From: Candidatus Woesearchaeota archaeon | Lineage (GTDB): Archaea > Nanobdellota > Nanobdellia > Woesearchaeales > SM23-78 | Direction: 5' to 3' | Length of the DNA stretch: 11,703 nucleotides | Assembly (NCBI GenBank): GCA_019322375.1 | Contig: JAHWIP010000084.1 | Coordinates: 1-11,703 of the forward strand | The notes under the pieces: generated by a model | Database searches by the model: none | What the model was told of the DNA's origin: nothing | Seen by the model: only the letters and a program-made list of their open reading frames with translations | Part shown: positions 1 to 6,644 of the stretch, piece after piece | Numbering within the stretch: the first letter of the stretch is position 1 | Layout of the letters: every line of letters starts with the position of its first letter | Position numbers and translations under genes: made by a program

Positions 1-578
1 GGACCTGTTGCGATTTCTATTAAAGGAATTCCTAGTCTTGAGAGATTATATATATCATAATTCTTTGTCTTTGTTCTTTCAATAATCTGGCAGGCTTCTT
101 CCTCTAAGAAAACTCCTTCAATAGAAACCTTTTTTCCGCCTACCTCAACAAAGCCGTTCATTCCAATAACCATGGTTCTTTGAAAACCAGAAGTGTTAGA
201 GCCGTCAATAACAGTTTTTCTCATGACCTGTATTTCATCCACAATCTTGCAGTTAAGCATCTTAGCAACCTGCAGAGCTGCGCGCAAAGCATCCTGGTTG
301 ACTGGGTGAGGAGGCTCCTCATCAAGCTCAACATCACAAGTTATATCATCATATCCTTGGTAAACAAAGTATTTCTGCTTTTTCTGCTCATAAAGAGCCG
401 CCTGGTCAACACCTCCTTCTTCACCAGCACTAGCCCTGAGCCTTCTGACAACCTTGAAATCAGGATCTCCCTTGCGAATTTCTGTTGCGCAGTTGCAGAA
501 GAGTTTTTTGCCTTCTAACTGCTGATGAATCTCAATACCGCATTTAAGACCGAGTTCGTTATAGTTTAGATCTGCCAT
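1..578 (-). CDS. gatE: Glu-tRNA(Gln) amidotransferase subunit E, N-terminal part (cut by window edge)
   Basis: GatE is the kinase/tRNA-binding half of the archaeal GatDE enzyme, which converts misacylated Glu-tRNA(Gln) to Gln-tRNA(Gln) in the cytoplasm using ammonia supplied by GatD. Reading the minus strand from the ATG at 578-576 gives 192 full codons without a stop, starting MADLNYNELGLKCG. The family signature GIEIHQQL lies at residues 14-21, with a Cys pair (C28, C30) in LFCNCATEI, as in the GatB/GatE zinc-site region. SRLGIPLIEIATGP at 180-193 matches the conserved GatB/E stretch that normally continues into a PD/E motif, so the gene is intact up to the edge. Roughly the last two thirds of a typical GatE (about 600 residues) lies outside. 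It is the third gene of a minus-strand block after gatD and a methyltransferase, 33 bases downstream of the latter. No clear Shine-Dalgarno sequence precedes it. GatB was considered, but the GLKCGIEIHQQL start and the presence of gatD favour GatE. Confidence 0.95.
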   Translation of the reverse strand, partial: MADLNYNELGLKCGIEIHQQLEGKKLFCNCATEIRKGDPDFKVVRRLRASAGEEGGVDQAALYEQKKQKYFVYQGYDDITCDVELDEEPPHPVNQDALRAALQVAKMLNCKIVDEIQVMRKTVIDGSNTSGFQRTMVIGMNGFVEVGGKKVSIEGVFLEEEACQIIERTKTKNYDIYNLSRLGIPLIEIATG

Positions 579-611
579 CTTATCTTGTTAAGAAAGGTTT
601 TAATTTAAATG

Positions 612-1289
612 TTATTGTTTTGTAGCAAAAGCAATGTAATTAACAGGACAAATCTTTATAATCTTGCATTTTAATCCTGCTTTTGCAAATAATTCAGTTA
701 AATCTTCTTTAGTGAATCTTCTGGAATACCAGCCGCCGTCTGCATGCCAAGCTTTGCCATCGTCTCTTAGATATTTCATTCCTACACGGGCGTAATTCTC
801 AAATTGTGCTTCTTTTGCATTCTCAGAGAAAACACTAATAATTATTTCTCATCCTTTTTTGCATACTCTTGTCATTTCTTTAATAACATTAAGTTCTATT
901 CCTGGCATATTTCCAAAAGTATTATCCAGGCAAACCACGTAATCAAAAGTTTCATCTTTAAAAGACATTTTTTCAGCATACATGAAGTGTAATTCCACGT
1001 TTTCTTTATCAGCCAAGGTTTTTCTGCTTCTTTCTAAAAGATAATTACTAAAGTCAATTCCAACTGCTTTTTTTGCAGTTGCACTTAAAATTTCAAGAAG
1101 TCTACCATAACCGCTTCCAACCTCAAGGATTTCTTTGCCTACAGGGATGTGCTTCTTAATAAATTCTATTTCGCCATCAAGAAAATCCTGAATTGGTTTT
1201 GGAGCATCTTTTAACACTTTTTCAAAATCAAAAGTTTCATAGAAATGTTTTACATCTTTAGAGGTGGTCATTTTAACAAATATTATCAT
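612..1289 (-). CDS. Class I SAM-dependent methyltransferase interrupted by an in-frame TGA
   Basis: The first 146 codons encode the front of a Rossmann-fold methyltransferase: SAM-binding motif I EVGSGYGR at residues 56-63, the acidic strand-2 motif GIDFS at 77-81, and a motif IV-like FDYVVCLDNTFGN at 115-127. After KKG comes TGA (851-849). The same frame then runs 78 more sense codons to a TAA at 614-612. That part begins EIIISVFSENAKEAQ and includes WYSRRFTKEDLTELFAKAGLK, which looks like strand 5 and the usual C-terminal end of this fold. Homologues normally have GG where this has G-TGA, so a GGA-to-TGA change is the simplest explanation. The ATG at 1289 overlaps the gatD stop (ATGA); a second ATG at 1271 (Met7) is an alternative start. 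The gene sits between gatD and gatE. The substrate cannot be told from sequence. Without readthrough the product would end at residue 146 (849-1289), lacking strands 6-7, and would probably be inactive. Confidence 0.8.
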
Positions 1290-2575
1290 ACCAAGAACTG
1301 CTCTTTCTCACTTCTATCAGAAATCTCGCCTCTGAGGTTTTTGCCAAATAACTCTTTTACTTGGTCTTTCTTGTAATTGCTTAATAGCCATGCAAGTTTT
1401 ATATAAGCTGTTTCTGATGTCATGTCTGTGTAGTTGCCTAGTACCCCCATTTCTAATAATTTTTTTCCAGGAGTATAGACATTCATGTCAATCCTGCCGT
1501 ACAAAGTCTGGGATGTCATGGCTACAGGCATTTTTTTTGCCAGGTGCTCTAATACTTTTCCTATTTTTTTGTTCTCCTTTGTGAATTTATCACTTTCTAT
1601 AAAACCAAGATGACCAAGCCCTGTTCCTTCAATTATTAAGCCGTCAAAGTGCTTAAAGCACTCTAATTCATTTGCAAACATGTTAGGGTAAGACTTTACC
1701 AGCCCGACTTTTATTTTCTCATTGAAATACTTGACATTAAGCTTGCCTTCATTCTTTTTCAAGTCTTTTAACCATTCAAGCTTTTTTTTCTTGTAGTCAA
1801 CCCTTGCAACTAGGCCTTTATTTATTGGTCTGAAAGCATCTCTTCTGCTGGTATGCATCTTTCTGGCATTAACTCCTTCTATTATTATGCATTTATCATC
1901 ATCCATGTTATCATGCATGCACACAAAAACACCGCCTGCTTTTGCATTGGTTATATATATCCCTGCACTTATCAGGTTAACAGCTGAGTCACTGCTAGGC
2001 CTGTCACTGCTTCTCTGGCTGCCGACAAGGATTACAGGTATGCTTATGTTTTCCAGCACAAAGCTCAGGGCTGCTGCTGTGTAATGCAAAGTATCTGTTC
2101 CTTGGGTAATAATAACTCCTTTGGCTCCTTTTTTTACTTCTTCCTGAACTGCCTTTGCCATTATGTTGTAATGAGAGAAACGCATGTTTTCTGACATCAT
2201 ATTGCTTATCAGATTGCTGTTAATGTTAACCATGTTTTTTAGCTCTGGAAAGAGCTCTATAATGCTTTCTGGAGTAAATCTGGCTGTTACTGCTCCAGTA
2301 GCATAGTCAACCTTGCTGGCAATGGTCCCTCCTGTGTGCAGGATTGATATTGTCGGAAGCTTTGCATTGGGCTTTTCTGTTTTTGCTTTTCCCTCATCTT
2401 TTTCTTTCTTTACCTTGCCAACACTTTTCTTACTCTTAATATTCCTCTTAGCAACCCCAATATTATATCCGTTACTCAGCTTTATAACTAAGAAATTCTT
2501 TTCTTCCTTAATAAAAACACCCTTAAACACCTGGGTGCTTGTGCTTATCTCCACTATTTCTCCTTGTTTGAACAT
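1286..2575 (-). CDS. gatD: Glu-tRNA(Gln) amidotransferase subunit D
   Basis: GatD is the L-asparaginase-like subunit that hydrolyses glutamine and passes ammonia to GatE for making Gln-tRNA(Gln). At 429 residues it has full family length. Residues 1-46 look like the small beta-barrel N-terminal domain (MFKQGEIVEI...), followed by a Lys/Glu-rich linker at about 47-73. The asparaginase domain begins with HTGGTIAS (80-87) and has TQGTDTLHYT (157-166). The expected catalytic residues are T84, T160 and D161, with a Lys near 239 (RKMHTSRRDAF). The 76-residue spacing between the two threonines agrees with my recollection of characterised GatD proteins. VGSQRSSDRPSSD (184-196) and TSQTLYGRIDMNVY (354-367) are also family-typical. 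The linker and N-domain separate it from ordinary asparaginases. It leads a block with the methyltransferase and gatE. Its stop is TGA immediately followed by TAA, and the TGA overlaps the next ATG. An AT-rich TTTATAAAT lies about 21 bases upstream, a little close for a promoter. Confidence 0.97.
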   Translation of the reverse strand: MFKQGEIVEISTSTQVFKGVFIKEEKNFLVIKLSNGYNIGVAKRNIKSKKSVGKVKKEKDEGKAKTEKPNAKLPTISILHTGGTIASKVDYATGAVTARFTPESIIELFPELKNMVNINSNLISNMMSENMRFSHYNIMAKAVQEEVKKGAKGVIITQGTDTLHYTAAALSFVLENISIPVILVGSQRSSDRPSSDSAVNLISAGIYITNAKAGGVFVCMHDNMDDDKCIIIEGVNARKMHTSRRDAFRPINKGLVARVDYKKKKLEWLKDLKKNEGKLNVKYFNEKIKVGLVKSYPNMFANELECFKHFDGLIIEGTGLGHLGFIESDKFTKENKKIGKVLEHLAKKMPVAMTSQTLYGRIDMNVYTPGKKLLEMGVLGNYTDMTSETAYIKLAWLLSNYKKDQVKELFGKNLRGEISDRSEKEQFLV

Positions 2576-2626
2576 TTTGATTTCTATTTAATTTATAAAA
2601 AATAATTTTTTAATTTTATTATTATA

Positions 2627-2914
2627 TTATCTTTTCTTTTTTCCTGCTCTTCGAGTTGTTCTTTTCTTGGCTGTTCTTCTCTTAGTTGTTCTTTTCTTTG
2701 CAGGAGCCTTCTTAGCAGTCTTAAATGTTTTTCTGGCTTTTTTCTCAAGCTTAACAGCCTCTGTTTTCAGCTTCTTAGAGTAGTCTTTTAGCATCTTAAC
2801 AGCTTTCTTGTCATATCCTTTCTCATGCATCTTCTTGGCTGCGATTACTAATGCTGCTACTGCTGCTGCAGCTGCTGCCACCCCTATAATAGTCTTGGCT
2901 CTTTTACTAACCAT
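2627..2914 (-). CDS. Small protein with N-terminal hydrophobic helix and histone-H1-like basic tail
   Basis: I do not recognise a named family for this 95-residue protein. Residues 9-26 are a continuous Ala/Val/Ile stretch (IIGVAAAAAAVAALVIAA) preceded by two or three basic residues, consistent with a single membrane helix or signal anchor. Residues 27-57 are a charged, probably helical section. From residue 58 to the end there is not one acidic residue. The tail is made of Lys, Arg, Ala and Thr with an internal repeat, KKRTT at 73-77 and again at 83-87, ending AGKKKR. This composition resembles histone H1 C-terminal tails and bacterial AlgP/Hc1-type proteins, which bind DNA or RNA without sequence specificity. 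If both halves work as they look, this would be a membrane-tethered nucleic-acid or polyanion binder; that is inference. A strong Shine-Dalgarno AGAGGTGA (2928-2921) six bases before the ATG fixes the start. It ends in TAA and lies 51 bases upstream of gatD. Confidence 0.8.
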   Translation of the reverse strand: MVSKRAKTIIGVAAAAAAVAALVIAAKKMHEKGYDKKAVKMLKDYSKKLKTEAVKLEKKARKTFKTAKKAPAKKRTTKRRTAKKRTTRRAGKKKR

Positions 2915-2920
2915 TCTTTT

Positions 2921-2928
2921 TCACCTCT
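2921..2928 (-). promoter_or_regulatory. Shine-Dalgarno site of the basic-tail protein
   Basis: On the minus strand this reads AGAGGTGA, close to perfect complementarity with the archaeal 16S 3' end, with six bases before the ATG at 2914. It decides the start of the 95-residue gene. Confidence 0.8.
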
Positions 2929-2986
2929 GATATATTTTAATATTATTAATCTCTCTTAACCCTTTAAGATTGTTTGTTAGTATTAT

Positions 2987-2994
2987 TATATAAA
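2987..2994 (-). promoter_or_regulatory. Candidate TATA box for the basic-tail protein
   Basis: TTTATATA on the minus strand lies about 76 bases before the ATG at 2914. Initiation some 26 bases downstream would give a leader of about 50 bases that includes the Shine-Dalgarno site. The region is very AT-rich, so the exact box is uncertain. Confidence 0.45.
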
Positions 2995-3027
2995 TTTTGT
3001 TGTTAGACACGTCTTATATTAAAAAAC

Positions 3028-3035
3028 TATATAAA
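3028..3035 (+). promoter_or_regulatory. TATA box of the MFS transporter gene
   Basis: TATATAAA, centred about 30 bases before the ATG at 3062. With initiation about 26 bases from the box centre, the transcript would begin within roughly five bases of the ATG. No Shine-Dalgarno sequence lies between, so the mRNA is probably near-leaderless. Confidence 0.7.
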
Positions 3036-3061
3036 CCCTACTTTTAATAATTTTTATTATA

Positions 3062-4252
3062 ATGTTTGTGAATACTAAAAGCAAGATATTCATACCTACT
3101 GTTGTCAGCACTATTTTCAGGTTTCTTTTTTATATGACTCTGCCTTTATTATCTATTTATTTCAAGGAAGTTATTCATATGAGCGACCAGCTGCTTGGAA
3201 TTGTTTCATCATTTTTTCCCTTGGTGGTAATAGTGTTTTCTCCTATCATAGGGCAACTGTCTGATGCTGTTGGCAGAAAAAGAATTATTTACCTGGGTGT
3301 TCTTGCCCAGTTCCTGGCAGTGTTTTTATATTTGTATCCTGCAACTGTGCTTTCTGCTGTTATTGGAAGAATTCTTTCAGGCTTTGGCTGGATGATGGTT
3401 GTACTGATCACTCTTGCTAAAGTGCATGATAAATTAAAAGGAAGAGAGCGCGGCAAAAAATCAGGCGTTTTCCTTGGCATATCCTGGATTGGCTCATTGC
3501 TAGGCCCTCTTATAGGTTCTTTTCTTGCGTATGCATTCTTCCTTAGGTTCCCTTTTGTTCTTTCATTAATAGGATTGGCTTTGCTGTTGATCTGGCTTTT
3601 TGTGTGGAAAAGCCATCACAAACCAGTTGTTCATAAGCAGGACTTTAATCCTTTTTATGCTCTTAAAAAGTATTTTGCTGAAAAAAAGCTCAGGGCAATG
3701 GCTTTGATAGGTATTGCTATGCACACAAGGGTTGCTGTTGTTGAAATATTTCTTCCCTTAATCATTCTAAGCTTAGGAGCTGGCTTAAAAGAAGTGGGTA
3801 TTCTTTTTTTTCTCAGAGGATTTGCTCATTTGTTCCAAGGCTTTGCAGGCAGGATAACTGATAAAAAAGGAAGCAAGAACGTGGTTATACTCTCTGTTAT
3901 TGCATCATCTGTTCTTATAATAATAGCTGGTTTTACAAAATCATACATCCCCCTGCTTATATTTATGTGCTTGGAAGGATTTGCTTTGGCTTTCTGGAAT
4001 GTTTCTGCCTGGACTTTTATGTCTGAGATTGGGATTAGAAAGAAAATGGAAGGAGTAGTTGTTGGTTCTTATACGTCTATTGCAAAAACAGGGCATTTTG
4101 TATTTGCCTTGATATCAGGCTTTTTAGTAGTAGTTTTTGGAATGACACCTCTGCTGATAATAACCGGAGCAATCAGCTTGGTAACAGTTCTTCTTGTTGC
4201 CCCTATGCTGGCTAGCAAGTACAAGATTCTTAATAGGGATGTTAAGAGATAA
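3062..4252 (+). CDS. Major facilitator superfamily transporter
   Basis: This is a 396-residue membrane protein with about 11-12 hydrophobic helices, the usual size for a 12-helix MFS secondary transporter. The MFS motif A between helices 2 and 3 is clear: GQLSDAVGRKR at residues 64-74. A degenerate copy, GRITDKKGSKN (263-273), lies at the matching place in the second half, as expected from the internal duplication. The central cytoplasmic loop (about 183-210) is basic and separates the two six-helix bundles. The overall look is of a drug-efflux or sugar-type permease, but the substrate cannot be named. The start at 3062 is supported by the TATA box 27 bases upstream and by the hydrophobic region beginning soon after. 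The gene is divergent from the basic-tail protein and convergent with cdc48, whose stop lies 30 bases beyond its TAA. No partner gene in the window suggests a pathway. Confidence 0.92.
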   Translation: MFVNTKSKIFIPTVVSTIFRFLFYMTLPLLSIYFKEVIHMSDQLLGIVSSFFPLVVIVFSPIIGQLSDAVGRKRIIYLGVLAQFLAVFLYLYPATVLSAVIGRILSGFGWMMVVLITLAKVHDKLKGRERGKKSGVFLGISWIGSLLGPLIGSFLAYAFFLRFPFVLSLIGLALLLIWLFVWKSHHKPVVHKQDFNPFYALKKYFAEKKLRAMALIGIAMHTRVAVVEIFLPLIILSLGAGLKEVGILFFLRGFAHLFQGFAGRITDKKGSKNVVILSVIASSVLIIIAGFTKSYIPLLIFMCLEGFALAFWNVSAWTFMSEIGIRKKMEGVVVGSYTSIAKTGHFVFALISGFLVVVFGMTPLLIITGAISLVTVLLVAPMLASKYKILNRDVKR

Positions 4253-4268
4253 AGAACAGAAATTTAGG

Positions 4269-4284
4269 AGAAACTAAAGTTTCT
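4269..4284. terminator. Short perfect inverted repeat at the convergent MFS/cdc48 junction
   Basis: AGAAACT-AA-AGTTTCT is a perfect 7-base inverted repeat in the 30-base gap between two converging genes; it overlaps the TAG stop of cdc48. It could help end transcription in both directions, but there is no long T-run directly after it and archaeal termination usually relies on T-rich tracts. Confidence 0.3.
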
Positions 4285-6562
4285 AGCCCAAATAACTAGG
4301 CATATCCTTTTTCATCTCCTTGCCGCGCGCAGCCCTGAACATCTTTTCTAGTTCCTTGTAAGCCTCTGCAACATCCTTGGTTGCTGAGGGATTGACTTTT
4401 TCAAGAGCTAGCTCAAAGTGCTTCATTTTGATAGTTTTGCTTTTCATGTCTTCTCTTAGAGCAAAGATGGCTGCTTCTCTTGCAATACTCTCAACATCAG
4501 CACCAACATAGCCATCTGTCTTCTCCACTAGCTCAGCAATCTTCACATCCTTGTCAAGAGGCATGCCTTTGGTGTGCACTTTAAAGATTTCTTTTCTGGT
4601 CTTTTTATCAGGCACAGGAGTTAATATGATTCTGTCAAACCTGCCAGGCCTTAGTAATGAAGTATCTAATATATCTGGTCTGTTGGTGGCTCCTATGATT
4701 ACAATATCACTTAGGTCTTCCAATCCATCCATCTCTGTGAGCAACTGGTTAACCACTCTTTCAGTTACATGGCTGTCTTCACTGCCCAGGCCTCTTCTAG
4801 GAGCAATAGAGTCTATCTCATCAAAAAATATTATTGTTGGGCTTGTCTGCCTTGCTTTTTCAAACACCTTCCTAACTGCTTTTTCACTCTCTCCAACCCA
4901 CTTGCTAAGCAGTTCAGGCCCTTTCACAAGGATAAAATTTGCTTCTGACTCATTAGCAACTGCTTTTGCAAGCAAAGTCTTACCAGTACCAGGCGCCCCA
5001 TACAACAACACTCCTTTAGGAGGTGTTACTCCCATTCTTTTGAAATGCTCTTTGTTCTTTAATGGCCATTCAACAGCCTCTATAAGCTCCTGCTTAACCT
5101 CTTGTAAGCCCCCAATATCATCCCATTTAACATTAGGAATCTCTATTAGCACTTCTCTTAAAGCACTTGGCCTGACCACTTTTAATGCTTGTCTAAAATC
5201 AGACTGCTTAAGAATAAGTTTTTCAAGGATTTCCTGGGGTATTGGTTCTCCTTCTTTTAGCTTGGTATCACCCACAACACGCCTTAGCACTGTCATGGCT
5301 GCTTCTCTTGCAAGGCTTGCCAGGTCTGCTCCTACAAAGCCATGCGTGATTTCTGCAAATCTCTTCAAGCTCACACTTTTTTCCAGGGGCATGTTTCTTG
5401 TATGAATTTTTAGAACAGTAAATCTTCCTCTTTCATTAGGCACATTAATCTCTATCTCCCTGTCAAACCTGCCAGGTCTTCTAAGGGCAGGGTCTAATAC
5501 ATTTGGGATATTAGTTGCTGCTATAACAATCACTTTGCCTCTTGCCTGCAAGCCGTCCATTAAGGCTAAGAGCTGGGCTACCACTCTTCTCTCAACCTCT
5601 CCTCTGCTCTCCTCTCTCTTGCTTGCAATAGCATCAATCTCATCAATGAATATGATTGAAGGAGCATTTTTTTCTGCTTCTTCAAATTTCTTTCTAAGGT
5701 TCTCCTCACTCTGGCCATAGTATTTGCTCATAATCTCAGGACCATTTATTAACATGAAATTAGCATTGGTTTCATTAGCAACTGCTTTTGCAAGCAAGGT
5801 CTTACCAGTGCCAGGAGGTCCGTGGAGCAATACTCCTTTAGGAGCTTCTATTCCAAGGCGCTCAAATATTTCTGGGTGTTTTAAAGGCAGCTCTATCATC
5901 TCTCTGACTTTTTTGAGTTCCTCGTCGAGGCCTCCAATGTCTTCATAAGTAACATCAATAGCTTTTTCCTCTAATACCTCTACTGCTTTTGGATTGTAAA
6001 CAACATTAGTGTTTTCAGTGATAAGCACTGCTTGTTTAGGTTCGCAATTAACCACAACAAACTTTAATTCTCCTAAGCCAAAACCAGTGGTAGTTTCATT
6101 AAGCATGCTGAACATTTCTTCAAAAAAAGGATGTCCTGTCATGGTGGTCTTTCTTCTCTGAGAACCGCCTAGAGATACAATGTCTCCTTTCATAACAGCT
6201 CTTCCTAAAAGGCCTTGCTTAAAAATCTGAGGATTAGCCCTTATCATCAAGCCTTCCCTTGCAGGAGCAACAGTAACACTTTTAGCCTCTTTAACATCAG
6301 CTTTTTTAACACTTACAAAGTCACCAATACTGGTCTTAGCATTCCTTCTGATAAGAGGGTCTGTACGAATGATATTTAAGCCCATGTCACCAGGCAGGGC
6401 TCTGTCAGCAATCCCAACAGTAAGCTTCTCACCCTTAATCTCAACAATACTACCAGGCCTGACATCAATCTGCTTTAATAAACCAGTATCTATCCTAACA
6501 ATACCTTTATTCACATCTTCCTGGATTGCCTCAGCAACCTTTAATCTTATGTCTTTGGGCAT
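4283..6562 (-). CDS. cdc48: Cdc48/VAT-type AAA+ ATPase (archaeal p97 homologue)
   Basis: This is a hexameric double-ring unfoldase of the cytoplasm that extracts and unfolds proteins, in archaea often for the 20S proteasome. Length (759) and layout match the family. The substrate-binding N region spans about 1-195. D1 has Walker A GPPGTGKT (248-255), Walker B IIFIDEID (303-310) and arginine fingers in RRPGRFDRE (R362, R365). D2 has Walker A GAPGTGKT (522-529), Walker B IIFFDEID (577-584) and LLRPGRFDR (636-644). Aromatic pore loops are seen as KYYG (280-283) in D1 and KWVG (554-557) in D2. In D2 the second Walker A position is Ala rather than the usual Pro, a tolerated variant. The C-terminus ends PSYLG, so the HbYX proteasome-docking tripeptide is not at the exact end. 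A TATA box 29 bases before the ATG and no Shine-Dalgarno sequence suggest a near-leaderless mRNA. The stop is TAG, with a second in-frame TAG three codons on. Confidence 0.97.
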   Translation of the reverse strand: MPKDIRLKVAEAIQEDVNKGIVRIDTGLLKQIDVRPGSIVEIKGEKLTVGIADRALPGDMGLNIIRTDPLIRRNAKTSIGDFVSVKKADVKEAKSVTVAPAREGLMIRANPQIFKQGLLGRAVMKGDIVSLGGSQRRKTTMTGHPFFEEMFSMLNETTTGFGLGELKFVVVNCEPKQAVLITENTNVVYNPKAVEVLEEKAIDVTYEDIGGLDEELKKVREMIELPLKHPEIFERLGIEAPKGVLLHGPPGTGKTLLAKAVANETNANFMLINGPEIMSKYYGQSEENLRKKFEEAEKNAPSIIFIDEIDAIASKREESRGEVERRVVAQLLALMDGLQARGKVIVIAATNIPNVLDPALRRPGRFDREIEINVPNERGRFTVLKIHTRNMPLEKSVSLKRFAEITHGFVGADLASLAREAAMTVLRRVVGDTKLKEGEPIPQEILEKLILKQSDFRQALKVVRPSALREVLIEIPNVKWDDIGGLQEVKQELIEAVEWPLKNKEHFKRMGVTPPKGVLLYGAPGTGKTLLAKAVANESEANFILVKGPELLSKWVGESEKAVRKVFEKARQTSPTIIFFDEIDSIAPRRGLGSEDSHVTERVVNQLLTEMDGLEDLSDIVIIGATNRPDILDTSLLRPGRFDRIILTPVPDKKTRKEIFKVHTKGMPLDKDVKIAELVEKTDGYVGADVESIAREAAIFALREDMKSKTIKMKHFELALEKVNPSATKDVAEAYKELEKMFRAARGKEMKKDMPSYLG

Positions 6563-6590
6563 TTTTATGTTCTTGTGAAATAGGGTAGTA

Positions 6591-6598
6591 TTTATATA
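6591..6598 (-). promoter_or_regulatory. TATA box of cdc48
   Basis: Minus-strand TATATAAA, centred about 32 bases before the ATG at 6562. The predicted transcript starts within about six bases of the ATG, and no Shine-Dalgarno sequence is present. Confidence 0.7.
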
Positions 6599-6624
6599 GT
6601 TTTGTATTGTAAGAAATAAGTTTT

Positions 6625-6644
6625 AAAGGAAAAAATAAAATAAT
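6625..6644 (-). terminator. T-rich terminator after the M29 peptidase
   Basis: Directly after the TAA of the peptidase, the minus strand reads ATTATTTTATTTTTTCC, a T-rich tract of the kind that ends archaeal transcription. It sits between the peptidase and the cdc48 promoter. Confidence 0.45.

Noticed and set aside
180..518. A 112-codon plus-strand open frame at the left end
   Set aside because: The opposite strand encodes the conserved N-terminus of GatE through this interval.
849..851. Selenocysteine as the reading of the in-frame TGA
   Set aside because: The position is normally a loop glycine, not a redox or metal site. Archaeal selenocysteine use is confined to a few lineages, and I see no clear SECIS-like hairpin nearby.
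612..1289. Genome-wide UGA-to-glycine recoding as in Absconditabacteria
   Set aside because: Only one internal TGA appears in more than 3,000 codons, and all other glycines I read use GGN. A recoded genome should show many.
2576..3061. AT-rich gaps around the basic-tail gene as an origin or small RNA locus
   Set aside because: The gaps are 51 and 147 bases. They are explained by divergent promoters and a T-rich 3' end, with no repeated origin boxes and no tRNA or C/D-box pattern.
4551..5405. A 284-codon plus-strand open frame opposite cdc48
   Set aside because: It is antisense to the conserved D1-D2 region, has a Ser/Leu-rich composition typical of a complement frame, and shows no motif of its own.
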